A stretch of DNA of 64,000 nucleotides, taken from positions 806,001-870,000 of the forward strand of contig NZ_JACDTZ010000001.1 in assembly GCF_013978595.1 (NCBI RefSeq), written 5' to 3'. Position numbers and translations under genes: made by a program. The stretch is from Corynebacterium haematomassiliense (GTDB taxonomy: Bacteria > Actinomycetota > Actinomycetes > Mycobacteriales > Mycobacteriaceae). Under the pieces are notes generated by a model, which saw only the letters and a list, made by a program, of their open reading frames with translations, did not search any database and was not told where the DNA came from. Positions 1-10,350 of this stretch are shown piece by piece. Positions within the stretch are counted from its first letter, which is position 1; each line of letters begins with the position of its first letter.

Positions 1-1
1 G

Positions 2-7
2 TATCAT
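2..7 (+). promoter_or_regulatory. -10 box of a leaderless transcript
   Basis: TATCAT ends 7 nt before the ATG at 15, the spacing expected if transcription starts at the A of the start codon. No Shine-Dalgarno can be seen in the 14 bases available upstream. Confidence 0.45.
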
Positions 8-14
8 CGGCCGC

Positions 15-1010
15 ATGAATGAGCTTGATTGGCAACCCGACCCGCTGGGCGACGGATTCGAGCAGGCAGCGCTCCCGCAGGGGAAGGACCCGGACAGTAG
101 AACCCGCGTGGATGCGGTGCTGGTGCGGGACGTGCGCGCGTCGAGAAGCACAAAGCCCGAAAAACCTGCAGTGCTGTGGGTGCACGGCATGTCTGACTAC
201 TTCTTCCAGGCCCACGTCGCCGACGAGTTCACGCGGCACGGGTACCCGTTTTACGCGCTGGACCTGCGGCGTTGCGGGCGCGCGCTGAAGAAGGGGCAGC
301 GCGCGCACTTCACGCTGTCGATGAGCCGGTACTTCCCCGAGCTCACCCAGGCGCTGGATATTCTCGCCGCGGAACACGGTTCGGTGGTGGTGCTGGCGCA
401 TTCCACCGGCGGGCTGATCGTGCCGCTGTGGGCGGACCACCTGCGCCGCGAGAAGCCCGCGGAGCATGCAAAGCTCGCCGGGGTGGTCCTCAACAGCCCG
501 TGGCTGGACATGCAGTTTCCGAAGTGGCAGGTGGCAGCGCTCAAGCCGCTGCTGAACTTCTTCGGCACGATCTTCCCGTCGCTGCCGCTGTTGCAGCGCG
601 GGGAGGGCACCTACGGCAAGTCAATCCACCGGGACTTCCACGGCGAGTGGGAGTTCAACACTGAGTGGAAGCCGATCGACGGGCACCGCAAGTACCTGGG
701 CTGGATCCGTGCGGTGATGCAGGGACAGGAACAGATCCACGCCGGAAACGTTGACACTGGTGTGCCGACGTTGACGCTGTGCTCGTCGCATTCGTACCTC
801 GGCGAGGAGTACTCCCCCGCCGCCGACACCGCCGACACGGTGCTGGACGTCGACCAGATCCAGCGCTGGGCGCCGACACTGTCCGACGAGACAGAAGTGC
901 AGGTCATCGACGGTGCACGCCACGACGTGTTCCTGTCCGAGCGCCACGCCCGCGAGGCCGCATTCAAGGCTGTTTTCCAGTGGTTAGACGGCCAACATTT
1001 CGCCCAGTAA
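15..1010 (+). CDS. alpha/beta hydrolase, serine aminopeptidase S33 / lysophospholipase type
   Basis: A 331-residue cytosolic hydrolase with no signal peptide. The alpha/beta-hydrolase fold shows in the oxyanion strand with WVHGMSDYF near residue 55, the nucleophile elbow AHSTGG with Ser130, and a terminal GARHD with His303 as the likely catalytic base. The acid is probably one of the Asp residues around 271-280. The family cleaves esters or lipids, but nothing here fixes the substrate. It lies 43 nt upstream of mtr on the same strand; that gap holds an AT-rich run and a separate ribosome binding site, so co-transcription is possible but not shown. The ATG at 15 is chosen because of the -10 box 7 nt before it. 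Confidence 0.85.
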   Translation: MNELDWQPDPLGDGFEQAALPQGKDPDSRTRVDAVLVRDVRASRSTKPEKPAVLWVHGMSDYFFQAHVADEFTRHGYPFYALDLRRCGRALKKGQRAHFTLSMSRYFPELTQALDILAAEHGSVVVLAHSTGGLIVPLWADHLRREKPAEHAKLAGVVLNSPWLDMQFPKWQVAALKPLLNFFGTIFPSLPLLQRGEGTYGKSIHRDFHGEWEFNTEWKPIDGHRKYLGWIRAVMQGQEQIHAGNVDTGVPTLTLCSSHSYLGEEYSPAADTADTVLDVDQIQRWAPTLSDETEVQVIDGARHDVFLSERHAREAAFKAVFQWLDGQHFAQ

Positions 1011-1053
1011 CGTCGATACGCAAAACAGACATATATATATAGAGGAGAAGACC

Positions 1054-2481
1054 ATGCCCGCTCACGGAAGCGATTTGCAGGACGCCACACGCTACGACCT
1101 GATCATTGTGGGAACGGGTTCGGGCAACTCCATCCTCACCCCGGACTTCGACGACAAGAACGTCGCGATCGTGGAGAAAGGCGCGTTCGGAGGCACGTGC
1201 TTAAACGTCGGTTGCATCCCCACCAAGATGTACGTGCTCGCCGCGGAGCAGGCGTACGCGGCGCGCGAGGCCGGAAAGCTCGGCATTGATCTCGAGTACA
1301 AGGGCGCGGACTGGCCCGGGATCGTCGAGCGCGTCTTTGACAACCGCATCGATCTGATCGCCAAGGGCGGCGAGGACTACCGCCGCAACGGTTGCCCCAA
1401 CGTCACCGTCTACGACGTGGAGGCGTCCTTCCTCGGCCCGAAGACGCTGAAGACCGGCCGCGGCGGGGCCGAAGAGTTCATCACCGCCGACACGATCATC
1501 CTCGCCGCCGGCGCCCGCCCGTTCATTCCGGAGTGGGCCAACGACGTCACGTTCCACACCAACGAGGACATCATGCGCCTTGAGCGCCAGCCGAAGTCGT
1601 TGACCATCGTCGGCGGCGGCTTCATTGCCATGGAGTTCGCGCACGTCTTTGACGCCTTGGGCACCGAGGTGACCATCATCAGCCGCTCTCAGCTGCTTCG
1701 CCAGCTGGACCCGGACCTCGCGGAGCCGTTCAACAAACTCGCCGCCGAGCGCTACACCGTCCACATCGGCCGCACGGTCACTTCCGCCACCGAGAACAGC
1801 GAGGGTGTCACGCTCACGCTTGACGACGGCACCACGGTCAGCTCCGAATCCCTCCTCATCGCCACTGGCCGCATCCCCAACAGCGACACCCTCGATGTCG
1901 CCACTGCAGGGATCGAAACGCACGAAGGCGGCCGCGTCGCCGTCGACGAGTTCGGCCGCACCTCCGTGGACGGCGTGTGGTCGCTCGGCGACCTGTCTTC
2001 CCCATACCAACTCAAGCACGTGGCGAACGCAGAACAGCGAGCCGTGACACACAACGTGCTTCAGGCATGGGCGGGCAACGACGACTCCGCGATGGTGCCG
2101 ATGCCGCACGATCACGTCCCGTCGGCGATCTTCACCCACCCGCAGATCGCGACGGTGGGCCTGACTGGACAGGAAGCAGCGGACGCGGGCTTCGACGTCA
2201 CGGTGAAAGTGCAGAACTACGGCGATGTCGCCTACGGCTGGGGCTTGGAGGACTCCACCGGTGTGGTGAAGCTGGTGGCGGACCGCGAATCCGGCCAGCT
2301 GTTGGGCGCGCACTACATGGGTCCGCAGGCGTCCACGCTTATCCAGCAAATGATTACCGTGCTCGCATACGGGCTGGACCTGCGGGACTTTCCTCGCTCG
2401 CAGTATTGGATCCACCCGTCGCTGGCGGAGGTGACCGAAAACGCGATCCTCGGCCTCGACCTGACGTTCAAAGAAGTCTAA
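1054..2481 (+). CDS. mtr: mycothione reductase
   Basis: A 475-residue flavoprotein disulfide reductase. It reduces mycothione (oxidised mycothiol) to mycothiol with NADPH, the actinobacterial counterpart of glutathione reductase, in the cytosol. Visible features are the FAD-binding VGTGSGNS near residue 19, the redox pair in GGTCLNVGCIPTK (Cys49 and Cys54), a second nucleotide-binding motif GGGFIAMEFA in the middle, and the C-terminal dimerisation domain ending in the HPSLAE His-Glu signature. The ATG at 1054 follows an AGAGGAG site at 1041-1047. The length fits the family. Mtr is preferred over other pyridine-disulfide oxidoreductases because of the NVGCIPTKM context and the actinobacterial setting. 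Confidence 0.92.
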   Translation: MPAHGSDLQDATRYDLIIVGTGSGNSILTPDFDDKNVAIVEKGAFGGTCLNVGCIPTKMYVLAAEQAYAAREAGKLGIDLEYKGADWPGIVERVFDNRIDLIAKGGEDYRRNGCPNVTVYDVEASFLGPKTLKTGRGGAEEFITADTIILAAGARPFIPEWANDVTFHTNEDIMRLERQPKSLTIVGGGFIAMEFAHVFDALGTEVTIISRSQLLRQLDPDLAEPFNKLAAERYTVHIGRTVTSATENSEGVTLTLDDGTTVSSESLLIATGRIPNSDTLDVATAGIETHEGGRVAVDEFGRTSVDGVWSLGDLSSPYQLKHVANAEQRAVTHNVLQAWAGNDDSAMVPMPHDHVPSAIFTHPQIATVGLTGQEAADAGFDVTVKVQNYGDVAYGWGLEDSTGVVKLVADRESGQLLGAHYMGPQASTLIQQMITVLAYGLDLRDFPRSQYWIHPSLAEVTENAILGLDLTFKEV

Positions 2482-2802
2482 ACCCCTACTTTACCCCCTC
2501 TTTCGGGGGACCGGGTTAAAAGGCATGACCTTTTCCGCACAGGTGCCGAAAAGAGCACGTGAGAGATATTTGGTCTAGCCCAATTTTTTCAGTGAACGCC
2601 AAGCTTTCCAACCTTTGGTTGAACTTTTGAAAAATTTTAAGCGTCAACTTGCATACGGCTGGAAGTGTTCGGCTATTGTCAGTGCAGACACCGGGACCGA
2701 GCCCACCGGGCTTGCTATCGGTCCTAGGAGCTCAATGCCCCTGGGATTCTTTGAATTCCACCCGGACGTCGTGCAAGAACTATCAGAGAAGGATTTCGTT
2801 TC
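2482..2802 (+). other. intergenic region with promoter and structured leader of the secreted pair
   Basis: There is no gene in these 321 bases. A weak hairpin (five C at 2494-2498, five G at 2505-2509, no T-run) may end mtr. An unusually AT-rich stretch follows (about 2570-2650). A TATTGT box at 2674-2679 suggests a start near 2686, giving a leader of about 117 nt. In that leader GGACCGA at 2694-2700 pairs with TCGGTCC at 2718-2724, with GCCC/GGGC nested inside. The ribosome binding site is GAAGGA close to 2790. Confidence 0.45.
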
Positions 2803-3213
2803 ATGCGTAATTTCCGTAAGGCAGCCCTCGCCGGCGCAACCGCCGTCGCTGTGGCATTCGGCTCCACCGCAGTCGCAACCGCAGCAACCGAAGGCACTGA
2901 GGCACCGGAGGCTCCGGCCTACACCGCACCGGTCCGCCCGGTTGAGGACAAGGACAGCAAGGACGGCGTCGAGCCGGCTTCCTCCAACAAGATCGTCCAG
3001 TCCGAGTGGCTCGAGTTCCGCGACAAGGACGGCAACCTGCGCGGCACCGACGGCGAGCAGATCTTCGGCAGCCAGAAGGACAACTTCGGTGACCAGCCGC
3101 GTTACGCTCGTCTCGCGTACGGCGCAACCATCTTCACCGCTGTTTCCGCAGTTGTCGGCCTCATCGTTGGCCCGCTGTACAACTACTTCGTCCACGGCGA
3201 TTTCCAGTTCTAA
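2803..3213 (+). CDS. small secreted or membrane-anchored protein, first of a tandem pair
   Basis: A 136-residue protein of unknown function. It begins MRNFRK with an Ala-rich signal peptide and a probable cleavage site near AVATAA-T at about residue 28. A charged, Pro/Glu-rich extracellular stretch follows, then a single hydrophobic C-terminal helix (about residues 105-128, ending GLIVGPLYNYF). The mature protein would be a short ectodomain held by a C-terminal membrane anchor. The neighbour starting at 3268 has the same plan, the same MRNFR start and a related last helix, so the two arose by tandem duplication. The codons are strongly biased to corynebacterial optimal ones (GGC, AAG, TCC, GTC), which suggests high expression. 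Confidence 0.8.
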   Translation: MRNFRKAALAGATAVAVAFGSTAVATAATEGTEAPEAPAYTAPVRPVEDKDSKDGVEPASSNKIVQSEWLEFRDKDGNLRGTDGEQIFGSQKDNFGDQPRYARLAYGATIFTAVSAVVGLIVGPLYNYFVHGDFQF

Positions 3214-3267
3214 GTTCGCGGATTCCCGCAAACCAATTCCAACTCATTTTTCGAAAGAAGGAACACG

Positions 3268-3687
3268 ATGCGTAACTTCCGCACCGCTGCAGTTGCTACC
3301 GCAACCGCTCTGACCGTCGTTGCTGGTGGCACCGCAATCGCCTCCGCTGAGGAAGGCACCACCGAGACCAACTCCAAGGACAAGGCCGTCGTCTTCGTCG
3401 GCAAGCAGAAGGAGACCGATAAGGACTTCGGCGAGGTTGTCAGCGACGGCACCAAGGGCCTGTTCGATGGCAAGGGTTCTTCCCACTACTTCAACGACGC
3501 GAAGGATCCGTTCTACCCGACCGATGCTTTCGGTAACACCACCAACGCTGAGGACGTCCCGCAGTGGGCTCGCTACTGGATCGACGGCTCCATCGTTGCC
3601 GCCATCGGCGCCCTGGTTGGCCTGGTCATCGCTGGCTTCAACTTCGCCTTCTACAACGGCTGGCTGCAGCACCCGCTCAGCAAGTAA
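3268..3687 (+). CDS. small secreted or membrane-anchored protein, second of a tandem pair
   Basis: A 139-residue paralogue of the preceding protein, 54 nt downstream, with its own GAAGGA ribosome binding site. It starts MRNFRT, has a signal peptide ending near AIASA-EEG (about residue 28), a Lys/Asp-rich middle and a C-terminal hydrophobic helix (about 107-130, GSIVAAIGALVGLVIAGF). Both mature proteins have a Trp/Tyr-Ala-Arg sequence just before the helix (YARLAYG and WARYWIDG), a shared membrane-proximal motif. The function is unknown; a cell-envelope structural role fits the abundance-type codons and the strong terminator behind the pair. No Cys or catalytic motif is visible. Confidence 0.8.
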   Translation: MRNFRTAAVATATALTVVAGGTAIASAEEGTTETNSKDKAVVFVGKQKETDKDFGEVVSDGTKGLFDGKGSSHYFNDAKDPFYPTDAFGNTTNAEDVPQWARYWIDGSIVAAIGALVGLVIAGFNFAFYNGWLQHPLSK

Positions 3688-3707
3688 TTCTTGCTGCTGA
3701 GACACGT

Positions 3708-3740
3708 AACCCCCATCTGCACGTAGCAATGGGGGTTTCG
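3708..3740 (+). terminator. terminator of the secreted-protein pair
   Basis: AACCCCCAT at 3708-3716 pairs with ATGGGGGTT at 3729-3737, followed by TTCG. It lies 21 nt past the second stop codon. Confidence 0.75.
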
Positions 3741-3765
3741 TTCTGTCTGCGGTCCGTCCGTAGAC

Positions 3766-3810
3766 GTAAAGCGGGCCCGTACGGAATAGATCCGTACGGG
3801 CCCGCTTTAC
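3766..3810. terminator. bidirectional terminator between convergent genes
   Basis: This is a perfect 20-bp stem (3766-3785 with 3791-3810) around the 5-nt loop ATAGA. The top of the stem is GTAAAGCGGG and it is followed by CTTCTT. It sits between the plus-strand secreted pair and the minus-strand map gene, so it can stop both. Confidence 0.8.
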
Positions 3811-3823
3811 CTTCTTGCGCGGT

Positions 3824-4723
3824 TTACTCCCCCAGCATGTGCTGCCCGGCGGCGACATCCGCGTCCGGGATGGTGAGAATCTCGTTGCCGCTGTCGGTAA
3901 TCACGATGGTGTGCTCGAACTGGGCGGTGTACTCGCCGTCGATGTTCTGCACTGTCCAGCCGTCGTCCCACACGCGGTAAGGCAGCTCGCCGAGATTGAT
4001 CATCGGCTCGATGGTCAGCGTCATACCTGGCTCGAGGACGTCGGTGTAGGCGTCGGAATCGTAGTGCAGCACCACAAGGCCGTTGTGGAAGGTTGTGCCC
4101 ACGCCGTGGCCGGTGAAGTCGGTGACCACGTTGTAGCCGAAACGCTTGGCGTAGGACTCGATCACGCGCCCGATCACGTTGATCTGGCGGCCCGGTTTCG
4201 CAGCCTTAATGCCGCGCATCATCGCCTGGTAGGTGCGGTCCACCAAGTCTTTGTGCTCCTGGGCTACCTCACCGGCGAAGAAGGTGGCGTTGGTGTCGCC
4301 GTGCACGCCGTTCTTGTAGGCGGTGACGTCGATGTTGACGATGTCGCCCTCCTGGATCACCGTGGTGTCCGGGATGCCATGGCAGACAATTTCGTTCAGG
4401 GAGATACAGGAGGACTTCGGGTACCCGCGGTAGCCCATCGTCGACGGGTAGGCGCCGTGCTCCACCAGGTAGTCGTGGACGATACCGTCGATCTCGTCGG
4501 TGGTCTTGCCCGGGGCCACTGCGGCACCGGCAAGCGCCAGCGCGTTCGCCGCGATCTTGGAGGCTTCGCGCATCGCCTCGATAGTCTCGCGGGTCTGGAC
4601 GATCGGCTCGCCGACGTTCTCCTGGACCTCGTCCTTCCACGCGTACTCAGGGCGCTCAATGGACTTTGGCACCTTGCGCTCTGGGGTGGGTTTTCCTGGG
4701 GTAAGTAGGCCTCGGTTATTCAT
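3824..4723 (-). CDS. map: methionine aminopeptidase, type I
   Basis: Removes the initiator methionine from nascent proteins in the cytosol. The 299-residue protein has the pita-bread fold metal ligands in order: Asp in NIDVTAY, Asp in HGDTNATF, His in [10 protein letters not shown], Glu in TIEPMIN and Glu in QFEHTIV. About 40 residues of basic, Pro-rich N-terminal extension precede the core, as in the longer actinobacterial enzyme. The start at 4723 is supported by TACCAT at 4731-4736, 7 nt upstream, with no Shine-Dalgarno, so the mRNA is probably leaderless. The pbp gene upstream is on the same strand, 53 nt away. Confidence 0.95.
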   Translation of the reverse strand: MNNRGLLTPGKPTPERKVPKSIERPEYAWKDEVQENVGEPIVQTRETIEAMREASKIAANALALAGAAVAPGKTTDEIDGIVHDYLVEHGAYPSTMGYRGYPKSSCISLNEIVCHGIPDTTVIQEGDIVNIDVTAYKNGVHGDTNATFFAGEVAQEHKDLVDRTYQAMMRGIKAAKPGRQINVIGRVIESYAKRFGYNVVTDFTGHGVGTTFHNGLVVLHYDSDAYTDVLEPGMTLTIEPMINLGELPYRVWDDGWTVQNIDGEYTAQFEHTIVITDSGNEILTIPDADVAAGQHMLGE

Positions 4724-4776
4724 GTCCCCAATGGTAGACCCGCGGTCAAACAGGCCCGCGCAGCCCTCTGGGCGGC

Positions 4777-6591
4777 CTACTGAGCGGGCGCGTCCAGGTT
4801 CAGCAGCATTCGGTCCGAAAGCGCCACTGCGGCCTCAGAACCTCCGCCGAGGACTACCAGGGTGGCGAAGGCGATGTCGTCGTCCGCGCGGTAGCCGGTG
4901 AACCACGAATGGGAGCCGCCGTTGATCTCGGCTTCGCCGGTCTTGCCGCGGATGTCCCCGCCCGCGGTAAACGCACTCGCGGTGCCGCCCGGGCCGGTCA
5001 CGGCGGCCATCATCTGGCGTAGTTCGTCCACCGCCTGCGGGTCCATGGGGGCCGCATCCTCACTCAACTTCGTCTCCTCGCCCTCCACCAGGTACGGCAC
5101 GGGCAACGATCCGCGAGCGGCCGCTGCGGAGACAAGCGCCATGCCAAATGGGCTGGCCAGGTCCAAGCCCTGGCCGTAGCCGGCCTCGGTGCGGTCCAGA
5201 GGCTCCTCGCCGTCGGGGATGGAGCCGGTGATGGTCTCCACCCCGGGGATTTCCATATCGATGCCCAGGCCGAACTGTTTGCCGATGGTCTTCAACTCCC
5301 CTGGCGCCAGCTTCGTGGAAATATCCGCGAAGGTGGTGTTGCAGGAACGGGCGAACGCGGTCTCCAGCGGCACGGTGCCCAGGCCGAAGCCTGCGTAGTT
5401 GGTCACGGTGCGCCCAAAGAGGTTCATCGTGCCGGGGCACGGCACAGGCGAGCCCGGGATGAGCCCTTGCTTGGTCAGCCCGGCGAACGCGGTGAGGATC
5501 TTAAACGTCGAGCCCGGCGGGTACTGGCCCATCGTGGCCAGGTTGCCGCCTTCGTCGGCGGCAGGCGTCTGCGCAATAGCCAGAATGCCGCCCGTGGACG
5601 GACGGATGGCCACGATCATGGCCTGCTGGCCCGCAACCGGCTCCAGCGCCATCTCCGCGGCGCGCTGGATGCGGTGGTCCAGGCTGATGTGCACCGCCGG
5701 TGCCGGGGCGGCGTCCTGGCGCTTGATCTCCTCGTAGGAGGCGCCGTTTTCGTTGACCACGTCGACGCTCCACCCGGTATCGCCCTGCAGGTCGTCGCGC
5801 ACCAGCTCGCCCACGCGCGCCATGATGTCGGGGGCGAAGTCCGGCTGCGCGTTGACCATCGCGGCCTCTTCGTTCAGCCGCACGCCGGGTTCCCCGGCCA
5901 GCGCCGCTTCGAACGCGTCGCGCGCCGGCGCGGGCACCACGGCGACGGAGTACGCGCCGGAGGCGTCCTGCAGCTCTTTGGCAAGGTCCTCTGCGTCGCG
6001 CAGCGGCACGCCGCGATCCACCTCGTGCGCCTTCGCCAGCGCCGCGCTGATACCCGCGGCCGTCGAGCTTGCGCTGCGCATCTCGTCCGTGTCCACGAGC
6101 ACTCGGTACGCGGTGCCGGGCTTGAGCAGCTCCACCCCGTCGGAGGAGACCACGCTTGCCTGCGAGGGCGCCACCGAGCGCAGCTCCAGGTGCTGGTTCG
6201 CGCCCAGCCGCGGATGCAGAACGGACGGCTGCCAGCGCACGTTCCACGTATTGCCGCTCTGCGTCAGCGTCATCTGCGCCTGGTACGTCAGATCCCGCTC
6301 GCGGGGCAGGTCCCAGCGCAGCTCATAGGTGGCGGTGGCCAGGTTGTCGTCCTGGTTGACGTCGATAAGCGATGCGCTCAAGCTCTCCGCCTGCAGCCCA
6401 CCCCACGTCTCGTTGAGAGAGGTTTCGGCGGCGGACGCGTCGTCGATAAGCGCAGAGTTCACCTCACGCTTTTCCAGCGCGCTCAGAAAATCCGATGCGG
6501 CGGGTTCGGCGTCGTTGGGGCGCGGGGTGCAACTGCTAATCGACGCCGCCAGCGCCACCACCGCAACCCCCGCGACACGGCGACGCAGCAT
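4777..6591 (-). CDS. pbp: class B penicillin-binding protein (lipoprotein type)
   Basis: A D,D-transpeptidase that crosslinks peptidoglycan outside the membrane. The 604-residue precursor has a lipobox-like SISSC with Cys21, so it is probably lipid-anchored instead of held by an N-terminal helix. An NTF2/MecA-like N-terminal domain follows (about 30-135), then a dimerisation region, then the transpeptidase with SxxK as Ser361-TF-Lys364, SxN as SCN at 416-418 and KTG at 550-552. All three catalytic motifs are intact. The start codon is 1 nt from the ispG stop, so it is translationally coupled to ispG and probably follows it in one transcript. Pairing with isoprenoid genes makes sense because lipid II needs undecaprenyl phosphate. 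Confidence 0.93.
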   Translation of the reverse strand: MLRRRVAGVAVVALAASISSCTPRPNDAEPAASDFLSALEKREVNSALIDDASAAETSLNETWGGLQAESLSASLIDVNQDDNLATATYELRWDLPRERDLTYQAQMTLTQSGNTWNVRWQPSVLHPRLGANQHLELRSVAPSQASVVSSDGVELLKPGTAYRVLVDTDEMRSASSTAAGISAALAKAHEVDRGVPLRDAEDLAKELQDASGAYSVAVVPAPARDAFEAALAGEPGVRLNEEAAMVNAQPDFAPDIMARVGELVRDDLQGDTGWSVDVVNENGASYEEIKRQDAAPAPAVHISLDHRIQRAAEMALEPVAGQQAMIVAIRPSTGGILAIAQTPAADEGGNLATMGQYPPGSTFKILTAFAGLTKQGLIPGSPVPCPGTMNLFGRTVTNYAGFGLGTVPLETAFARSCNTTFADISTKLAPGELKTIGKQFGLGIDMEIPGVETITGSIPDGEEPLDRTEAGYGQGLDLASPFGMALVSAAAARGSLPVPYLVEGEETKLSEDAAPMDPQAVDELRQMMAAVTGPGGTASAFTAGGDIRGKTGEAEINGGSHSWFTGYRADDDIAFATLVVLGGGSEAAVALSDRMLLNLDAPAQ

Positions 6592-6592
6592 A

Positions 6593-7756
6593 TTAGCGGG
6601 TGACCTTGACCTCGGCCTTGGCGCCCTCGACCTCCTCGAGGCCCTCCTCCTCGGCGATGCGCTGCGCGTAATCGATCAGCGTCTCCACGATCTTGGACTC
6701 CGGCACGGTCTCCACGACCTCGCCCTTGACAAAGATCTGGCCCTTGCCGTTGCCGGACGCCACGCCGAGGTCGGCGTCGCGCGCTTCGCCCGGGCCGTTG
6801 ACGACGCAGCCCATCACGGCCACGCGCAGCGGGAACTCCATGCCGTCCAGGCCAGCGGTGACCTCCTCGGCGAGCTTGTACACATCCACCTGTGCGCGGC
6901 CGCAGGACGGGCAGGAGACAATCTCCAGCTTGCGCGGGCGCAGGTTCATCGACTGCAGGATCTGGTCGCCGACCTTGATCTCCTCCACCGGGTCCGCGGA
7001 CAGGGACACGCGGATGGTGTCGCCGATGCCCTGCGACAGCAGCGCACCGAAGGCCACGGAGGACTTGATGGTGCCCATGAACTTCGGGCCCGCCTCGGTC
7101 ACGCCGAGGTGCAGCGGGTAGTCGGTCTTTTCCGCGAGCTGGCGGTAGGCCTCCACCATCAGCACCGGGTCGGAGTGCTTCACGGAGATGGCGATGTCGC
7201 CGTAGCCGTACTCCTCAAACAGGCCGGCCTCGTAGATCGCGGACTCCACCAGAGCCTCCGGGGTGGCCTTGCCGTACTTCTCCAGCAGGCGCTTGTCCAG
7301 GGAGCCGCCGTTGACGCCGATGCGGATCGGGATGCCCGCGTCGCCCGCCGCCTTGGCGACCTCCTTGACGCGGCCGTCGAACTCCTTGATGTTGCCGGGG
7401 TTCACGCGCACGGCCGCGCAGCCGGCGTCGATGGCCGCGAAGATGTACTTCGGCTGGAAGTGGATGTCCGCGATCACCGGGATCGGCGACTTCGCTGCAA
7501 TCGCCGGCAGGGCCTCCGCGTCCACCGTCTTCGGGCAGGCCACGCGCACAATGTCGCAGCCTGCGGTGGTCAGCTGCGCGATCTGCTGCAGCGTGGCGTT
7601 GATGTCGTGCGTCTTCGTGGTGGTCATGGACTGCACAGAAATCGGGTGATCCGAGCCGACGCCGACATCTCCCACCATCAGCTGACGGGTCTTGCGGCGC
7701 GGAGCCAAAGTCGGTGCCGGGCCTTCGGGCATGCCTAATCCGATGGGGGTGTTCAT
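6593..7756 (-). CDS. ispG: 4-hydroxy-3-methylbut-2-enyl diphosphate synthase
   Basis: Iron-sulfur enzyme of the MEP isoprenoid pathway; it converts methylerythritol cyclodiphosphate to HMBPP. The 387-residue protein has a TIM-barrel N-terminal part and the cluster-ligand cysteines in SCPSCGR and [10 protein letters not shown]. The open frame extends upstream to 8053 but that part is low-complexity and overlaps the rip gene. The ATG at 7756 is preferred because TAAAGT at 7765-7770 lies 8 nt before it and the protein then begins [12 protein letters not shown], a normal length. It is flanked by dxr and rip on the same strand, so two MEP enzymes are clustered here. Confidence 0.95.
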   Translation of the reverse strand: MNTPIGLGMPEGPAPTLAPRRKTRQLMVGDVGVGSDHPISVQSMTTTKTHDINATLQQIAQLTTAGCDIVRVACPKTVDAEALPAIAAKSPIPVIADIHFQPKYIFAAIDAGCAAVRVNPGNIKEFDGRVKEVAKAAGDAGIPIRIGVNGGSLDKRLLEKYGKATPEALVESAIYEAGLFEEYGYGDIAISVKHSDPVLMVEAYRQLAEKTDYPLHLGVTEAGPKFMGTIKSSVAFGALLSQGIGDTIRVSLSADPVEEIKVGDQILQSMNLRPRKLEIVSCPSCGRAQVDVYKLAEEVTAGLDGMEFPLRVAVMGCVVNGPGEARDADLGVASGNGKGQIFVKGEVVETVPESKIVETLIDYAQRIAEEEGLEEVEGAKAEVKVTR

Positions 7757-7776
7757 GGTGGCTAACTTTAGCACCG

Positions 7777-8985
7777 TCAGCCAAAAATTCGGACGGGGTT
7801 GACCACGTCCGCGGCCATTACCAACACACCGACGCCGAGCAGCAGCGCAGCCATGGCGTATGTCAAGGGCATGAGCTTTTCGTAGTTCGCGGGAGCGCCC
7901 GGGCCGAGGCCACGGAGGCGTCGTAAAGCATCGCGAATCTTTTCGTACAGCACCACCGCAATGTGCCCGCCGTCGAGCGGCGGCAGCGGCACAAGGTTGA
8001 ACAGGGCGAGGAAGAAGTTCAGGCTGGCCAGCATCATCCAGAACGCGGACCACATGTCCTGTTCAACCAGCTCGCCGCCGGTGCGCGAGGCTCCGATGAC
8101 ACTGACCGGGCCTTCGATGTCGCGCTCCGCGCCGAAGATGGAGGCCACAACGCCCGGGATCTTCGCGGGGAACGACGCGATGCCGTCCACAGTCGCGCGC
8201 AGCATCTCGCCGGTGAACCGGAAGGTCGCGGGCACGGCCTCTGCAGGACCGTACTGCTTCACCGCGTCCGTCACAGGCGCGGGACCGATGCCGACCGCGC
8301 CCTGTGTGACGCGCTCGCCAGTGGCCGGATCGATGCGCTCGACGGCGGCGACAGGCACGTCGAGGGTGACGGTCTCACCGCCGCGCAGTACCTCGAGGCT
8401 CACCGTTTCGCCGGGCTGCTTGGCGACGGCATCGCGCAACTGCCCGAACTGCTCAATCTTCTGCCCGTTGAGCGCCACCAGCGTGTCGCCTGCTTGGACA
8501 CCGGCCTCGCCGGCCGGGCCCGCGCCGGAGCACTCCCCCAGCGTCTCAGCGTCCACCTGGTCGGCCACGCACACCGTCTTGCCCACGCGCGGGGTGAAGT
8601 CCGCGTCCGGGTTCGGGATGCCGGAAAAGATGGCGACAAAGTAGATGATCACCACGCCGATGAGCAGGTTCATCGCAATGCCGCCGGCGAGGACCGCGAT
8701 ACGCTGCCACGCCGGCTTGTTCACCATCGCGTGCGGCTCCTCCTCGGGCGTGAGGGGATCCATCGCGGTCATACCCGCGATGTCGCAGAACCCGCCGAAC
8801 GGCAGCGCGGCAAGGCCGTACTCGGTGTGGCCCTTCGTAGTCGACCACACCGTCGGCCCGAAACCAATGAAGTAGCGCCGCACGCGCATGCCGAAGGCGC
8901 GAGCAGTGAACATGTGCCCGGCCTCGTGCAGCGCAATGGACGCGGCGATCGCAAGCGCGAACGCCAGAATGCCTAGCGCACCCAC
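7777..8985 (-). CDS. rseP: site-2 intramembrane zinc metalloprotease (RseP / Rip1 family)
   Basis: A 402-residue membrane protease that cleaves substrates such as anti-sigma factors within the membrane. The zinc site HEAGH is at residues 20-24 in the first membrane helix. A PDZ domain lies in the middle (around residues 155-240, [10 protein letters not shown]). The third zinc ligand motif LDGGH lies in a later helix, followed by a C-terminal membrane segment. It starts with GTG at 8985 behind an AGGGA site, 15 nt after the dxr stop, so it is probably in the dxr operon. The position between dxr and ispG is the usual actinobacterial one. Its targets cannot be told from this sequence. Confidence 0.93.
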   Translation of the reverse strand: MGALGILAFALAIAASIALHEAGHMFTARAFGMRVRRYFIGFGPTVWSTTKGHTEYGLAALPFGGFCDIAGMTAMDPLTPEEEPHAMVNKPAWQRIAVLAGGIAMNLLIGVVIIYFVAIFSGIPNPDADFTPRVGKTVCVADQVDAETLGECSGAGPAGEAGVQAGDTLVALNGQKIEQFGQLRDAVAKQPGETVSLEVLRGGETVTLDVPVAAVERIDPATGERVTQGAVGIGPAPVTDAVKQYGPAEAVPATFRFTGEMLRATVDGIASFPAKIPGVVASIFGAERDIEGPVSVIGASRTGGELVEQDMWSAFWMMLASLNFFLALFNLVPLPPLDGGHIAVVLYEKIRDALRRLRGLGPGAPANYEKLMPLTYAMAALLLGVGVLVMAADVVNPVRIFG

Positions 8986-9000
8986 AAAATCCCTAGTGCG

Positions 9001-10164
9001 CTACGCGCTGGCGATGCGTTCGACAACAGCCTGCGCGCGCTCGCGGGCGCGGGACTCGGTGCGCAGGACCGCGTTGACGTCGGCAGGCGCCTCCGCGAAA
9101 TCGCCCGCGCCGTTGAGGACCTCGGTGATGATGTCCACGATGTGCGGGAACTTAATGCGGCCCTCGACGAACGCGTCGACGGCAACCTCGTTGGCCGCGT
9201 TGTAGATCGCCGGGTGCGGCTCACCCTTCGCCGCGGCCTCGCGGGCCAGCTTCACCGCTGGGAACGCGTCTTCATCCAGCGGCTCAAAGGTCCACTCGAA
9301 GGACTTGGAGAAGTCCAGCGCGGGCTGCGCGTCCGGAATGCGGTTCGGCCAGTTCAACGCGTGGGAGATCGGCAGCATCATCGACGGCGGGGACGCCTGG
9401 GCGATGGTCGCGCCGTCGGTGAACGTCACCATGGAGTGGACGATGGACTGCGCGTGGACGGTCACATCGATGTCGTCCGGGTCCACGTCGAAAAGCAGCG
9501 ATGCCTCAATGAGCTCGAGGCCCTTGTTCACCATCGTCGCGGAGTTCAGCGAGTTCATCGAGCCCATGGACCACGTCGGGTGGTCCACGGCCTGCTCGTA
9601 GGTGACGTCCATGAGCTCCTCGCGGGACTTGCCGCGGAACGGGCCGCCGGAGGCGGTGAGCACGAAGCGGGCCACCTCGCCACGGTCGCCGGAGCGCAGC
9701 GCCTGGGCCATCGCGGAATGCTCCGAGTCCACCGGGATAATCTGTCCGGGTTTCGCAGCCTCGAGCACGAAACGGCCGCCGGCGACGAGCGACTCCTTGT
9801 TCGCCAGCGCCAGCGTCGCGCCGGACTTCAGCGCCGCGAGCGTTGCCGGCAGGCCTGCGGAGCCGACGAGCGCGTTGAGCACCAGGTCCGCCTTCTGCGA
9901 CTCCACGAGCGCCGCCGCGCAGTTATCGCCGGTGATGACGAAGCCGCCGATCTCCTTGGACACCTTCTTGGCCCCCTCCAGATCGCGCACAGCAATCTGG
10001 TCGGCGCTGAGGCCGAATTCGCGGGCTTGCTCGATAGCCCGGTCGGGGTTGGTTCCGCCGGTGGCAATGCCGACAATGTTGAACTGGTCTCTATGTTCGC
10101 GAACTACATCAATCGCCTGAGAACCGATAGAACCTGTCGAGCCCAAGATGATTACATTCTTCAC
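9001..10164 (-). CDS. dxr: 1-deoxy-D-xylulose 5-phosphate reductoisomerase
   Basis: Second enzyme of the MEP pathway: it rearranges and reduces DXP to MEP with NADPH. The 387-residue protein opens with the Rossmann motif [18 protein letters not shown] and the metal/substrate segment DSEHSA are present, as is [17 protein letters not shown] chose the GTG at 10164 because the fold begins there ([14 protein letters not shown]). The open frame runs on to 10320 but the extra part has no conserved character. The next gene upstream is divergent, 186 bp away. Confidence 0.95.
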   Translation of the reverse strand: MKNVIILGSTGSIGSQAIDVVREHRDQFNIVGIATGGTNPDRAIEQAREFGLSADQIAVRDLEGAKKVSKEIGGFVITGDNCAAALVESQKADLVLNALVGSAGLPATLAALKSGATLALANKESLVAGGRFVLEAAKPGQIIPVDSEHSAMAQALRSGDRGEVARFVLTASGGPFRGKSREELMDVTYEQAVDHPTWSMGSMNSLNSATMVNKGLELIEASLLFDVDPDDIDVTVHAQSIVHSMVTFTDGATIAQASPPSMMLPISHALNWPNRIPDAQPALDFSKSFEWTFEPLDEDAFPAVKLAREAAAKGEPHPAIYNAANEVAVDAFVEGRIKFPHIVDIITEVLNGAGDFAEAPADVNAVLRTESRARERAQAVVERIASA

Positions 10165-10350
10165 GCACCTATTGTGACATGAAACAGCACATTCTGGCAC
10201 TGTGCGGGCGTAATCCCGTGGACTGTGGTGCGAAAGTTTGAACACATTGGGGGTGAGAAGTCCCCTTTGCCCCACCCGGTGTGCGATGATAGGCGCTGAA
10301 AGTTTTACCGATCTTGGCAACCGCTAAGCAGGCTTTGAAGGAGCATTCCA

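Noticed and set aside
1201..2415. Long minus-strand open frame opposite mtr
   Set aside because: A His/Arg/Val-rich shadow frame caused by high GC; mtr on the other strand is unmistakable.
3815..4708. Long plus-strand open frame opposite map
   Set aside because: Shadow frame with no family features; map is intact on the minus strand.
7757..8053. N-terminal extension of IspG
   Set aside because: It overlaps rip on the same strand, is Arg/Ala-rich and would displace the natural start with its -10 box.
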